From Aspidapion aeneum (lineage: Eukaryota; Arthropoda; Insecta; Coleoptera; Brentidae), in NCBI GenBank assembly GCA_963576565.1, contig OY755040.1:22013043-22077042 (forward strand): a DNA stretch of 64,000 bases, in the 5' to 3' direction. Under the pieces are notes generated by a model that did no database searches, had not been told where the DNA came from, and worked only from the letters and a program-made list of their open reading frames with translations. The position numbers and the translations under genes are program-made. Shown here in pieces: positions 1-8,998 of the stretch; position 1 is the stretch's first letter, and each line of letters starts with the position of its first letter.

Positions 1-104
1 CTAGTATTGATGACAGCAGCAACTACATGTGCCATTTCGATGACCGTCCCATGATTTATCTGTTCAACTCCCTAAGTACATAGACCCATCTTCTCCAAAG
101 ACAG

Positions 105-170
105 GCCCAAAAAGGTAGTAACCCTTTTTGGACCTGTCCAAAAAGATAGTAACGCTTTTTGGACCTGTCT
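105..170. repeat. short tandem palindromic units
   Basis: Two adjacent units of about 32 bp read 'aaaaaggtagtaaccctttt' or a close variant, each followed by 'ggacctgtc'. Each unit is partly self-complementary (aaaaag ... cttttt). No gene is seen here. It may be the edge of a DNA transposon, but no partner end was found. Confidence 0.5.
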
Positions 171-230
171 CGCTGTCACTTTTAACGCTGATGAAAGCTG
201 AAACAGTATTTATTTGTCCAAATGGCATCA

Positions 231-520
231 AAACCCATCATAAGGATAGAAAAATATTAGAAACTAAGCGTGGCGTTCTGTAATATATTACGCCCCTTTC
301 TTTTACTTACTTATCGTTAAACCAACTCATGTAGCTACGGCTTACCCTACTAAATCTTACCAAGTAACGATAACGTAGATAGCAAACTATGTCATTTAGA
401 ACCATTAAAAAGGTTTCTCTAATGTTCCATGGTTATGAAGTACCAAATTGAATATTTTTAAATGTTTATATACGAAAAACTGTATAGGTATTCTTTAAAT
501 GGGTCTTATAAAACTTACGT
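231..520. repeat. direct repeat A, copy 1
   Basis: About 290 bp starting 'aaacccatcataaggataga' recurs at 712-1025 in the same orientation with scattered substitutions and a 22-bp insertion in the second copy. The repeat has no open frame or visible terminal inverted repeats. It is probably an internal tandem duplication of an unidentified mobile element. Confidence 0.75.
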
Positions 521-547
521 AAAAATAACATGTATTAATATTTTATT

Positions 548-647
548 AATATCTTCATTTATTAGCTATAAATGCTGGAGCTGCCGACATTGTTACTTTT
601 AAAACGTTCATTGTTTTTAAGGTTTTTATTTACTGGTGTTTAATGAT
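548..647. repeat. direct repeat B, copy 1
   Basis: About 100 bp containing 'tagctataaatgctggagct' and ending 'tactggtgtttaatgat', followed by a short (ATA)n run. It recurs at 2135-2237 in the same orientation. It lies between the two copies of repeat A, so A and B probably belong to one larger, rearranged element. Confidence 0.7.
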
Positions 648-711
648 AATAATAATAATGACTCTGAATCTCAGTGTCTCTACAAGATTTGCTAGGTTTT
701 CCCTAGAATCG

Positions 712-1025
712 AAACCCATCATAAGGATAGAAAAATAATAGAAACTGGGCGTGGCGATCTGTAAGATATTACGCCCCTTTCTCCACTTACTTATCGTTTA
801 CCAAACTCATGTAGCTACGGCTTACCCTACTGAATCTTCCCAATTAACGATAACGTAGATAGCATAGAATTTTTACCTTTTAATTTAAAACTATGTCATT
901 TAGAACCATTAAAAAGGTTTCTTTAATGGTTCCATGGTTATAAAGTACTGAATTGAATATTTTTAAATGTTCAAATCTAAAAAACTGTATAGGTATTGTT
1001 TAAACGGGCCTTATAAAACTTATGC
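712..1025. repeat. direct repeat A, copy 2
   Basis: Second copy of the 231-520 repeat, offset by about 481 bp. It carries an extra AT-rich 22-bp stretch near 868-890. The small open frame that begins near 967 has no recognisable similarity and is taken as chance. Confidence 0.75.
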
Positions 1026-1424
1026 AAAAAATCACATCAACGTTAAATTAACGTCAACAAAAATAAAAACGTTATTTTTTACATTAAAACCCAACCTTAA
1101 AGATAAATTAAAAACAAGGAGGAATCAAGTTTTTGGTGCTGTGTATAACGTCTTTTTTACCTTTGTTATTTTCATGTGCCAAATTCACACTTGAAAAGTC
1201 CTCTACAACATGTTCTAAAACGCCACTAGATTAAGACTTCTCAAACCTACTAACATTTTCCGTCTTTTTTGTAAGGAAGGTCTAAAATTTCACTAGTTTA
1301 AGACTACAACACTTCAAGATCTCTATACATACATTAGGTTTTCTTTAAAAGCTAAACAAGAGTTTTCAACAGTAACCACTTTCACACAATATTAATGTGT
1401 CAGGTTAATATATATAATTTAATA

Positions 1425-1561
1425 TACGTAACGCAAAAATTCAGGATTTTTTACCCCCCCTCCTTTTATCGCGTTTTCAAAAAAACTACATTAAAATAAC
1501 AATGAGTGTAGCGCAAGGCCAACTCCCTCCTTTCGCATTACGTAATCTAAGGATAGGCCCT
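1425..1561. mobile_element. MITE of the GTAACGC / TTAAATTACGTAACGC family, copy 1
   Basis: The left end 'acgtaacgcaaaaattcagg' and the right end, read in reverse 'tagggcctatccttagatta', match the ends of the better kept copy at 19746-19916. A polypyrimidine/polypurine core lies between. The left terminus has lost its outermost bases, so this copy is decayed and non-coding. Confidence 0.6.
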
Positions 1562-2134
1562 AACTGATGCGTCGTGATCGTGAAGGATCAGTGTATGAAT
1601 AGGTGAGAAGGAGTACTCCCTCAAAATCGGGTGAAAGTCAAATTGGGCCTGGCGCGTAGATACTCATTCTCACTCTCACCCGTTTCAAGAATCTCTACAC
1701 AGGGATCAGTTAATTAATTGGTTTTTGGAGTTTAGAGGCCAAAGCACTCCCGGGTATATTTCGTCGAAGTAAAAAATGTCGCCAATGGATGGCACTGCTT
1801 CTAGTAAAATTTCAAAAATATTTAGCCATGCAAGTCGCGTTTTAAAATTTGTATAAAAAAGACGTGAACATAATGTGATTTTGTCGTTGAAAAAAATCTA
1901 CTTAGAATTCACTTCAAAATAACTTAAAAATATTGCTGTTATGATTTGATAATGGCGTTATTAAAACGCCGTTTTTAGCAACGTTATTTTTTGTAACGTT
2001 AATGAATGACCTATTAAGCTTCTTTTCCTGGATGGAAATAAACGTTTTTTCTAGCAGCTTTTAAAATAAACGTTTTTTTTTTCACGTGTTTTTTACGTGT
2101 TAAACACGTGATTGTGCTATGTGGGATCTTGTTT
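1562..2134. other. no gene seen
   Basis: AT-rich sequence with no open frame that resembles a known family. The stretch 2040-2110 has poly-T runs and repeated 'acgtgtt' words. Nothing can be called. Confidence 0.5.
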
Positions 2135-2237
2135 TAATGTCTTCATTAATTAGCTATAAAGGCTGGAGCTGTCGACATTGTTACTTTTGAAACTTTTTCA
2201 TTGTTTTTAAAATCTTTATTTACTGGTGTTTAATGAT
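2135..2237. repeat. direct repeat B, copy 2
   Basis: Second copy of the 548-647 repeat in the same orientation, starting 'taatgtcttcattaattagc'. Separated from copy 1 by about 1.6 kb. Confidence 0.7.
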
Positions 2238-2491
2238 GCATTTAACAATAAGATAATTAAATTATTACTTTTTTTAAGTAATCGCTGTCAACATACATTG
2301 ATTGAAATGGTCAATGCTACTATAAAATAACACTGACCTTTAATATGTGCAGTGTAAGTATAAAATTCAGACAGTGGAGATATGGATATCGATTACAAAA
2401 TTTTTATTAATCAACACAAACTTGAGATAAAAATTAATACGCAAACAAATAAAATAAAACAACAATAAAATTAAGAATAAGTCACTTATAT

Positions 2492-3720
2492 CAGGCGCGG
2501 ATCTACGGGGTGGAAAATGGGAAATTTCCCCTTCAAATCCCAAAATATATTTAGTTTTGACACACAGATCTGATCTGGGTATAGGACAATTCGCCGCGGC
2601 CGATTCGCCGCCGGCGCCAACTCTCGAGGAGACAACTCGACGCCGCGCATCGCCGTAGGTTTTGCACGGATCACTAATTGTGATTCGTGGTTTATGTTTG
2701 CAATTTTTTTATTAAGCGTTGTTCCAGTTGTATATGCAAACAAACAGTATTTTTAATTGATTTATTTAAAAAAAATTAAATCTTTCCTTACGGCATGATT
2801 GCCTAGTTCTTTTTATTATCTGTAGTTAACAACAAGCGATTAATTGGGTGAACTTTTAAGCGCAAATAATTAAAAGCCGGCAGCGCCGCGCGGGGCAAGG
2901 TTTCAATTTCACCCGTTTTTCAGCAGTGTATAGGTGGCTGTTCTCGCGCGAGAGAGGGAGGAGTGTTTGTTTTAGTTGAAGCCATATTCATCGTGCGAAA
3001 ACGTTCGTTGCCCTTTTTAGTGTTGCCGGTTCTATCCTTAGTGAAGACGTATGAATTTGTTTTGATTTAGGGTTTGTCAGTAGTAAAAAGCCTTGCCGGT
3101 CGCGTGTCATTGTTTTCGTTATCGTTTGTTTATAAAAATGGAAATAAATACCGTCGAATGCATAATTAACTGTGCAAATGTAAATACATTTACATATGAA
3201 CTTAGATTATAAATAAAATCTTTAGGGCTACATAGACCGGACCGAAAAATTAACCAAATTTTAGTGTAAGTAATGCCGAGAGGTGTTCCATAAAAACTTA
3301 TAATAGAAAATTTAATAAAAATTATACGATGCTGAAAACCGGTTGTGCGGTTGTGAAAAAAGAAATACATTGTTTTGCTTTATCTGTCTTGTTATGAACA
3401 ATCCACGAAGTGATCCAGGGTGCAAAGGGAATGTGTGATATCAAGCACTTTAGTGAAAAGTTAAAAAGACACAAATTAAGTCTTATTCATTTAAATAACC
3501 ACATAGAATTTTCTATGCTATGCAAAACTAATAATAGGTGCCAATTGAATAGTGCCTGTAGGCAAAACATTACCGAACATAATGAAAATGTGACAAAAAT
3601 TAGACATATACTTAGTAGGTTAATAGACTGTTTAAAATTTTGTGGGATTTTTGAGGTTGCTCTACGGGGCCATAAAAAAGAAAGGCGAATGGACTTTATC
3701 TATAAACAAACAAACTAAAA
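2492..3720 (+). mobile_element. decayed hAT-like DNA transposon (left part)
   Basis: The left edge 'caggcgcggatctacggggt' resembles a hAT-type terminus. The interior ends in a transposase-like fragment (3410-3718). No matching right terminus was found before the next element at 3731, so the element looks truncated. Two GC-rich blocks (2590-2660 and 2875-2955) stand out against the AT-rich background. A related GC-rich motif (acaattcrccgcgg) is near 54914 inside another element. The extent is inferred. Confidence 0.4.
3410..3718 (+). pseudogene. hAT-type transposase fragment (ZMYM/DUF4371-like)
   Basis: An open frame of about 100 residues with no ATG at its very start. It contains a histidine/asparagine-rich stretch, then 'HNENVTKIRHILSRLIDCLK' and close to its end 'ALRGH'. 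The register resembles the TTF/DUF4371 part of hAT-like transposases that are usually annotated as zinc finger MYM-type 1-like proteins. Those proteins run several hundred residues with a dimerisation domain at the C-terminus, and neither the RNase H-like catalytic core nor that domain is present here. It is probably a dead remnant of the element starting at 2492. The family call rests on recognition of the motif and not on a search. Confidence 0.5.
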
Positions 3721-3730
3721 ACTACACCGA

Positions 3731-4029
3731 GGGGCCTACAGACATGCGAACATTTCTAGAGATTAGTACGCGCGTACAAGTTTGCGCATACTAATCTCTT
3801 CGTGTGTAGACAATATCCGCCTAAAATATCTCTCGAAGATTTGTTCGCGCGCACGATGTACGCGAGCAAATCTCTCGGTGTCTAGGCAAAAAGCATTGAT
3901 ATTATCGTGTTTATGTTTAGAACGTTTAATTTTGTCTTCGTGTGTGTAGGCAATTCCACCAAACGTACATGTATGCAGAGATTAGTGCGCGTACTAATCT
4001 CAAGAAATGCTCGCGTGTCTGTAGGCCCC
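3731..4029. mobile_element. 299-bp non-autonomous element with three internal hairpins
   Basis: Terminal inverted repeats at 3731-3773 and 3987-4029 match at 40 of 43 positions, beginning 'ggggcctacagaca'. Inside lie three successive palindromes: 3758-3799 (16-nt arms around 'gagattagt'), 3837-3873 (12 of 13 matching, 'agatttgttcgcg') and 3978-4001 (perfect 9-nt arms around 6 nt). The hairpin arms share related words. There is no coding capacity. No convincing TSD was found, and the superfamily is not assigned. Confidence 0.75.
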
Positions 4030-4367
4030 TTAAAAGCTGCTTGTTTGGAAAATAAAATTATTTCGGTAAGTTTTTCCCTCCCTCCCCCCGAACCGAACCG
4101 AACCCCCCCCCCCAATTTATACTGTCACCAGCCGCCACTGCTTTTGAAGTAATTCAAAAATTTAAAGGGTTAGAAAAATACACTAATATATTACCAAACT
4201 TGAAGATTACTTCTTCTTTAATGTATTATATACAGATTTACATAGTTATCAATATTCAATATTCCAATATCACCTTATTCAAAATACTTTATCTAAATGC
4301 AAATGTTAGGTAGGTATCTATGAGGAATTTTAAACGCATACTTACTTATATCCGTAGGTCTATTTTT
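4030..4367. other. no gene seen; target region of the LTR element
   Basis: Contains a polypyrimidine stretch ending in a run of nine C (4079-4113), then AT-rich sequence up to the errantivirus insertion. Nothing else can be called. Confidence 0.5.
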
Positions 4368-4371
4368 CGCG
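4368..4371. repeat. target-site duplication, left (CGCG)
   Basis: The four bases CGCG flank the 5' LTR here and recur directly after the 3' LTR at 10707-10710. A 4-bp duplication of alternating pyrimidine-purine type fits errantivirus integration. Confidence 0.85.
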
Positions 4372-4588
4372 AGTAATATCCCTGGAATAATAACATCTCA
4401 TCTTGTTTGTAATAACAAATATATTGCTGACGCCGTACATTGAAGTTTATATATGCACCCAAATGGTCTAATTAGGCATCATTATACTTTTACAAGTTGT
4501 ATTGGTCATTTTAGTTATAAGTATTTTTTGTAGTCTTTTCAAATAAAAAGTTTTTTAAAAGCTACGTCACCGGACTTCGTATTTAATT
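4372..4588 (+). repeat. 5' LTR
   Basis: 217 bp starting AGTAATATCCC and ending ATTTAATT, the same as 10490-10706 by eye. It has a TATA-like word at 4448-4454 and a polyadenylation signal AATAAA at 4542-4547. LTRs that begin AGT and end in AATT are usual in errantiviruses. Confidence 0.95.
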
Positions 4589-4604
4589 GGCGCTGCGAAC
4601 AGGA
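4588..4604 (+). promoter_or_regulatory. primer binding site, Ser-tRNA-like
   Basis: The sequence TGGCGCTGCGAACAGGA starts on the last base of the LTR. TGG is complementary to the CCA tail and the following C to a G discriminator base, the discriminator of serine tRNAs. Some errantiviruses use a Ser-tRNA primer. The exact tRNA was not checked. Confidence 0.7.
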
Positions 4605-4982
4605 TAGTGCGATTTCGTCCTTTATCGGTTTTCCGTTGTACGAAAGTGACTTTTAAGTCTTAGTGCGCTATTCAAACCGAACTTTACGTCCCGTACGAAT
4701 TGTGAACTTTTTCTTAAAAGAAAATACCTTTTACGACGTCGAACGTAAAGAAGTGTTGTGGAATAAAGCCTGGAGTTGAAGCTAGTGACGTCTACCGTGT
4801 TGTATGAGTCCCGCCGAAGCCAAAAGCCTAACCAACGACACATCCCTACTGAGCCCGGTGTCATAGGCAGAAAAGCTAAAGTCAACCCCCATTTATAGGA
4901 TTCCTTTTGGTGGCGTAACCTCTACAGAACAAGCCTTATGGATTTATCCTCGATTGTTATGTAAGTTTTTTTGACTTTCTTG

Positions 4983-6626
4983 ATGCCTAAGCGATTAAAG
5001 AATATTTTAGAAAAGAACAAAACAAAACTAGGATTAGGAGCAGAAAATAAGAAAGAAAACGTTAAAACTGAAATTGAAAACTATCTAGCAAGTTTGAAGA
5101 AACCGTCTTTAAATTTAAATTTTGAGCAAATAAGTAGTTTGCAAAGTAGTTTAAGAAATTTAAGTGGTCAGTCGACATCGAGACTAGACACTCAACAACA
5201 ATTAGAAAGTATAGAAGAAAGTTTAGAAGAAAATACTGAAAATAATTTAGAAAATAGATTTTTAGAAAATTTTGATTCTTTAAATTTTGCAAATTTAAAC
5301 ACTAGTTTTAACAGTAGTTTAAGTAGCGTTAGTAGTAACCAATTAGATAACACTTTACAAAACGAAGAACTTTCTAACACAATGGAAAATCTTAAATTTT
5401 ACACGTCATTGTTGCCCACATTTGATGGCAGTCAATCCCATTTAGAAAGTTTTTTGATTTCTGTACAAGAATTTTATGAACTTTATTTTGGTAATTCTAT
5501 TGAGCAACAAAAATTGGTCCTGTCTGCCATAAAATCGAAACTGGTAGGCAAAGCTCAAAATTTTCTATTAGAAAGGCCAGATTTAAATACTTTTGAAAAA
5601 ATTAAGTTAGCTTTAAGACAAAAATTTGGTGATCCAATTAATCACGAAATTTTGATGCAAGAACTTCAGTACATTAAAATTGACGCAAACGAAGACATTT
5701 TGCAGTTTATCGATAGACTTAAGGCCTTTTGCCAAAGAATTTTTGGAAAAATTCAATGTGAAGTAGCAGATAACGCACAAAAGTTACTGCTTATATCTCA
5801 AGTAGAAAAAGTATCTGTTTTAATTTTGACCGCAAACTCCCCAGACTCTTTAAAAACGCTTCTTATGCTTAAAACTCCTGCAACTTTAGACGAAGCCTAC
5901 AAGGACGTCATGAGTAATAACATAGTAGAAGCGCAAGTCAATTTTACAAGTAATAACTCGAACTTGCACAAAGGAAATAATTCATTTTTAAAACCCAACA
6001 ATAACTTTAGACAAAACCAAAATTTTAATCGCAACCCCCAAACTAATCAAATAAGACCAAAACCACCCCAACAACGTTTTAACCCGTTTATGCAACCTTT
6101 TTCGAACCCTCAGTTTACCAGACAATTTAATTTTAATCCACCTTTTAACTCTCAATTTAGACAACCTAACTTTAATTTTAATCAACCTAGACCTTTTCAA
6201 AATCAACCTCAAAATTTTCAAAATTTTGGAAGACCAACTAACGCCTTCGCCCCACAAAATAAACCCATTTTAGACAAGCCAACCCCTATGTCGACATCAA
6301 CAATTGGTCCGTCAAGGCAACACTATCAAAGACCCCCATACAATCGACCTTCAGGAATTTTTAAACCCTCAGGATTTTTGACAAATGTAGAAACATACCC
6401 AGAACAAACTTACGAACAAAACTACGAACAAACCTACGAACAAACCTGTGAAAATCAAACTTACAATAATTATAGTGAAGAAAACCCTGACTATTTTTAC
6501 GATCCTCATTTTTATAACGAAGAACCCACTAGCCAACAAGAAAACTGCTCTTACGAACATAATTTACAAACAAACGCCGCAAGCGAAAATTTTCAGGAAA
6601 CAGCCTTGGATCCCCCGTCGACTTAA
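4983..6626 (+). CDS. gag: Gag polyprotein of the errantivirus-type element
   Basis: 547 residues from the first ATG; the frame is open upstream to about 4965 without another ATG. The structural protein packages the element's RNA into particles in the cytoplasm. The N-terminal 130 residues are rich in N, S, L and E, with probable coiled-coil segments. A capsid-like retrotransposon Gag domain follows at about residues 140-300, with 'LLPTFDGSQSHLESFL' at its start. The last 220 residues are rich in N, Q, P and F. They include YEQ-type repeats near residues 475-495 and have no CCHC zinc knuckle, so RNA binding probably relies on this basic, low-complexity tail. No internal stop is present. It overlaps the pol frame by 64 bases. 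Integrity suggests recent activity or trans-use by a helper. Confidence 0.9.
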   Translation: MPKRLKNILEKNKTKLGLGAENKKENVKTEIENYLASLKKPSLNLNFEQISSLQSSLRNLSGQSTSRLDTQQQLESIEESLEENTENNLENRFLENFDSLNFANLNTSFNSSLSSVSSNQLDNTLQNEELSNTMENLKFYTSLLPTFDGSQSHLESFLISVQEFYELYFGNSIEQQKLVLSAIKSKLVGKAQNFLLERPDLNTFEKIKLALRQKFGDPINHEILMQELQYIKIDANEDILQFIDRLKAFCQRIFGKIQCEVADNAQKLLLISQVEKVSVLILTANSPDSLKTLLMLKTPATLDEAYKDVMSNNIVEAQVNFTSNNSNLHKGNNSFLKPNNNFRQNQNFNRNPQTNQIRPKPPQQRFNPFMQPFSNPQFTRQFNFNPPFNSQFRQPNFNFNQPRPFQNQPQNFQNFGRPTNAFAPQNKPILDKPTPMSTSTIGPSRQHYQRPPYNRPSGIFKPSGFLTNVETYPEQTYEQNYEQTYEQTCENQTYNNYSEENPDYFYDPHFYNEEPTSQQENCSYEHNLQTNAASENFQETALDPPST

Positions 6627-8320
6627 ATAACGTTGCCCGACAAATCGAACTACCATATTTTTATTTACCAAAAACGCAAATAACAATTCTTATCGATTCA
6701 GGAGCCTCAGACTCTATAATCTCCCCAAAAATAGCCAAAATGTACCCCAATAATCTATTTTTTGAACCCTTTGAAGTAACCAGCTGCAGAAACACATATA
6801 AAGAAAATAATAATTTAAAAATAAATTTATTACAAGAACTAGGAATAAACGAAAATATTAAAATGCGTGTTGTAAACTGGCATAAAGACTTTGACGCATT
6901 AATAGGCTTAAGAGACCTTGAAAAGTTAAAGGGTATGCTCGATTTAAAAAATAGTATATTAACTTTAAATAAAAATGTAAAAATTCCTCTTTCTATTGCT
7001 TATAATAACCCTGTTAAGCAGCCAATCCAAAATTATCAAGTAAACTACCAAAAAGATATTGAACTCACACCCTCTTTTAGCTTCAAAGAACAATACATTC
7101 CTAACTGTCCAGTAACAGTTAAAGAATTTTGTAAAATCCCCTATCCAAGTCCAAACGTTAACATTAACTTTCACCAACAAATAAAAGTAATCCCACAAGA
7201 AAGATTTAAGAAACAACCTATTCAATATTTTCACCCTGAAACACAATTAAAATCAGACTACATCATAACACCGGAAGGTACTGAACCAAATTTAATAAAA
7301 ATCGACTGCATTCAACGGTACTTAATTCCAGAAACTCAAAAAGATACAAATTACGAAAAAGAAAATGTAAATGTCGTTGCTAACGCCCTCTTGAAGATAA
7401 ATTTTAACATACATGAAATAAATAAAGCCAATGCACCCACCGTGCGTAACTCTGTTACCAACTTAACCGATTTTAATCTCACGGAACACGTAATTAACGA
7501 GCAATACAAAGAACCCCAAGCTAATGTAACCGTACTCAATGAAAAATTAAAACCGCCAAAAATGAATTTAGAGTATTTTGTGCCCCTCCAAAATGACGCC
7601 CGAGACAACGCCTCTGACGTCACTATTCACTCAAATAATGAGACACAAAGAAAACATTTATCTACATCCGAACTGCCCCTTAATTATACAACCAATCGAT
7701 TGGTTATTAATTATGGACAACAATATAAACATTTTTTCTCTAAACCATTTAATAGAAATCATAATTTTGTGACAATAAATGAAAAACAACAAGAGCACAT
7801 TCTTAAAATTCTAAAAGAGATAGTGAAACCTGACTCTCTATTTACTATTTACATTCCAAACAATGAACTTAAACTAGAATTTCAGAAAGTAGTTAACTCT
7901 ATTTTTAACCCATGTGCAAAACTCATATTTTCGACTAAATACCTAATTGACGTGATAAACGCAGAAAAACAAAAAGAATTAATATTAAAATACTATGGAC
8001 CTAATCATAAAAACAAAACAGAGATCTTCAATGAAATAAAACAAAAATATTACTGGCCCAAACTAAGAGAATCGATTACCATCTTCATAAACAACTTTAA
8101 AATATGTCTTCAAAACTCATATAAAAAGCATTCTTATAAAATTGCTTATAAAGGACCCCTTTTAGATGAAAAACCATTTAAAACATTTGTATCATTTAGA
8201 CATCTTTCAATTTATAAACTGTCAATTTTGAACTTAAATAGATTTGTTTCAAAATACACAAAAAATTTTATAACGATTTTTGAAAACCACTTTTCTTATA
8301 AGAACACAAAAAAAAAATAA
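6563..8320 (+). pseudogene. pol: Pol: protease plus remnants, reverse transcriptase palm missing
   Basis: One open frame of about 585 codons in the -1 frame relative to gag. The retroviral-type aspartic protease is visible: active site D-S-G at 6695-6703 within LIDSGAS, and a second motif 'FDALIGLRDLEKL' some 60 residues later. After a linker, the frame jumps to a short stretch like the end of the RT (near 7255-7350), then to the end of RNase H ('NVVANALLKIN', near 7370). It continues to an integrase N-terminal region with 'KYYWPKLRESI' at 8048-8080. The RT palm with its YxDD box and most of RNase H are absent. The zinc-binding set is degraded: one His and one Cys of the HHCC pattern are visible. 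The deletions kept the frame open, which is unusual for neutral decay. Confidence 0.82.
6587..6593 (+). promoter_or_regulatory. -1 ribosomal frameshift site AAATTTT
   Basis: In the gag reading frame this reads A AAT TTT, the X XXY YYZ pattern of -1 slippery sites. It lies inside the 64-base overlap (6563-6626) between gag and pol, and pol is in the -1 frame. The protease active site at 6695-6703 lies upstream of the first pol ATG (6740), so pol is only reached through a shift. A downstream pseudoknot was not identified. Confidence 0.65.
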
Positions 8321-8533
8321 ACAAAAGATAATAAAATAAACAATAAAATAAAATTAAAAAAAAAAAGATAACAAAATTGATAACAACCTTTTAAAATATT
8401 TATGTCAAATATTCTGCAACGAACAACTTTCTCTAGACTACACATTTTGAATATTTAAGAAATTTAAAAATTTAAACATCTTGAAGAAACTTCTCAAAAT
8501 ATTATGACGTCAGCCATACTAATATATACTTAA
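8321..8533 (+). other. A-rich scar replacing the integrase catalytic core
   Basis: The pol frame ends at 8320 in a run of A and the next 50 bases are nearly all A with scattered T. About 40 further codons cannot be aligned to integrase. The DDE core expected here is missing, so this is probably a deletion/junk scar. Confidence 0.6.
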
Positions 8534-8998
8534 TCAGAGAGTACACTCTATTACCGATCATTTTTAATTTTCAATTTTATACAGCCTTATGTGAACGAAC
8601 CAAACATAAATAACGACCTCACTCTTTTTGAACAATATAATGAACAACGAAAGAAAGAACTAATACCTTTTCACGATCAAGTTTTCAAAAAACCATATCA
8701 AAAACAGTTACACACCACACAAAAACAAAATAAAAACACCGAAGAGCCCCCTCAAATTCAAAAAGATCAAACTATCTTTAGAAAAAACACCCTTCGAAAT
8801 AAAATGAACCCCCAATTTATCCCTACCAAAGTAACTAACGTCAATAAAAATGTTATAACTGGTATCTCAAAAACTAAACCAATTAACACACATGTCAGAA
8901 AAATAAAAAGACTCAGGAAAAAACCTAAATCATTCCAGGTTCCTGATCCTGTCCCTCCTGACATTGACGAACCTCAACCAGGCCCTTCAGGTCAATAG
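8534..8998 (+). pseudogene. pol: Pol C-terminal remnant (integrase C-terminal region)
   Basis: An open segment in the same frame as pol, without a start codon near its beginning (it opens after a stop at 8531). It is basic and proline-containing, with 'RNKMNPQF' and 'KIKRLRK', as expected of an integrase tail, and ends in a P/D/E-rich stretch. Its last 92 bases overlap the open frame of env. As it has no ATG and is cut off by stops, it is a leftover of a longer pol and unlikely to be made alone. Confidence 0.65.

Noticed and set aside
4971..4982. TTG at 4971 as gag start
   Set aside because: The ATG at 4983 is the first normal start in the frame.
8964..8998. TTG at 8964 as env start
   Set aside because: Not a plausible eukaryotic start and it would give no signal peptide; splicing is a better explanation.
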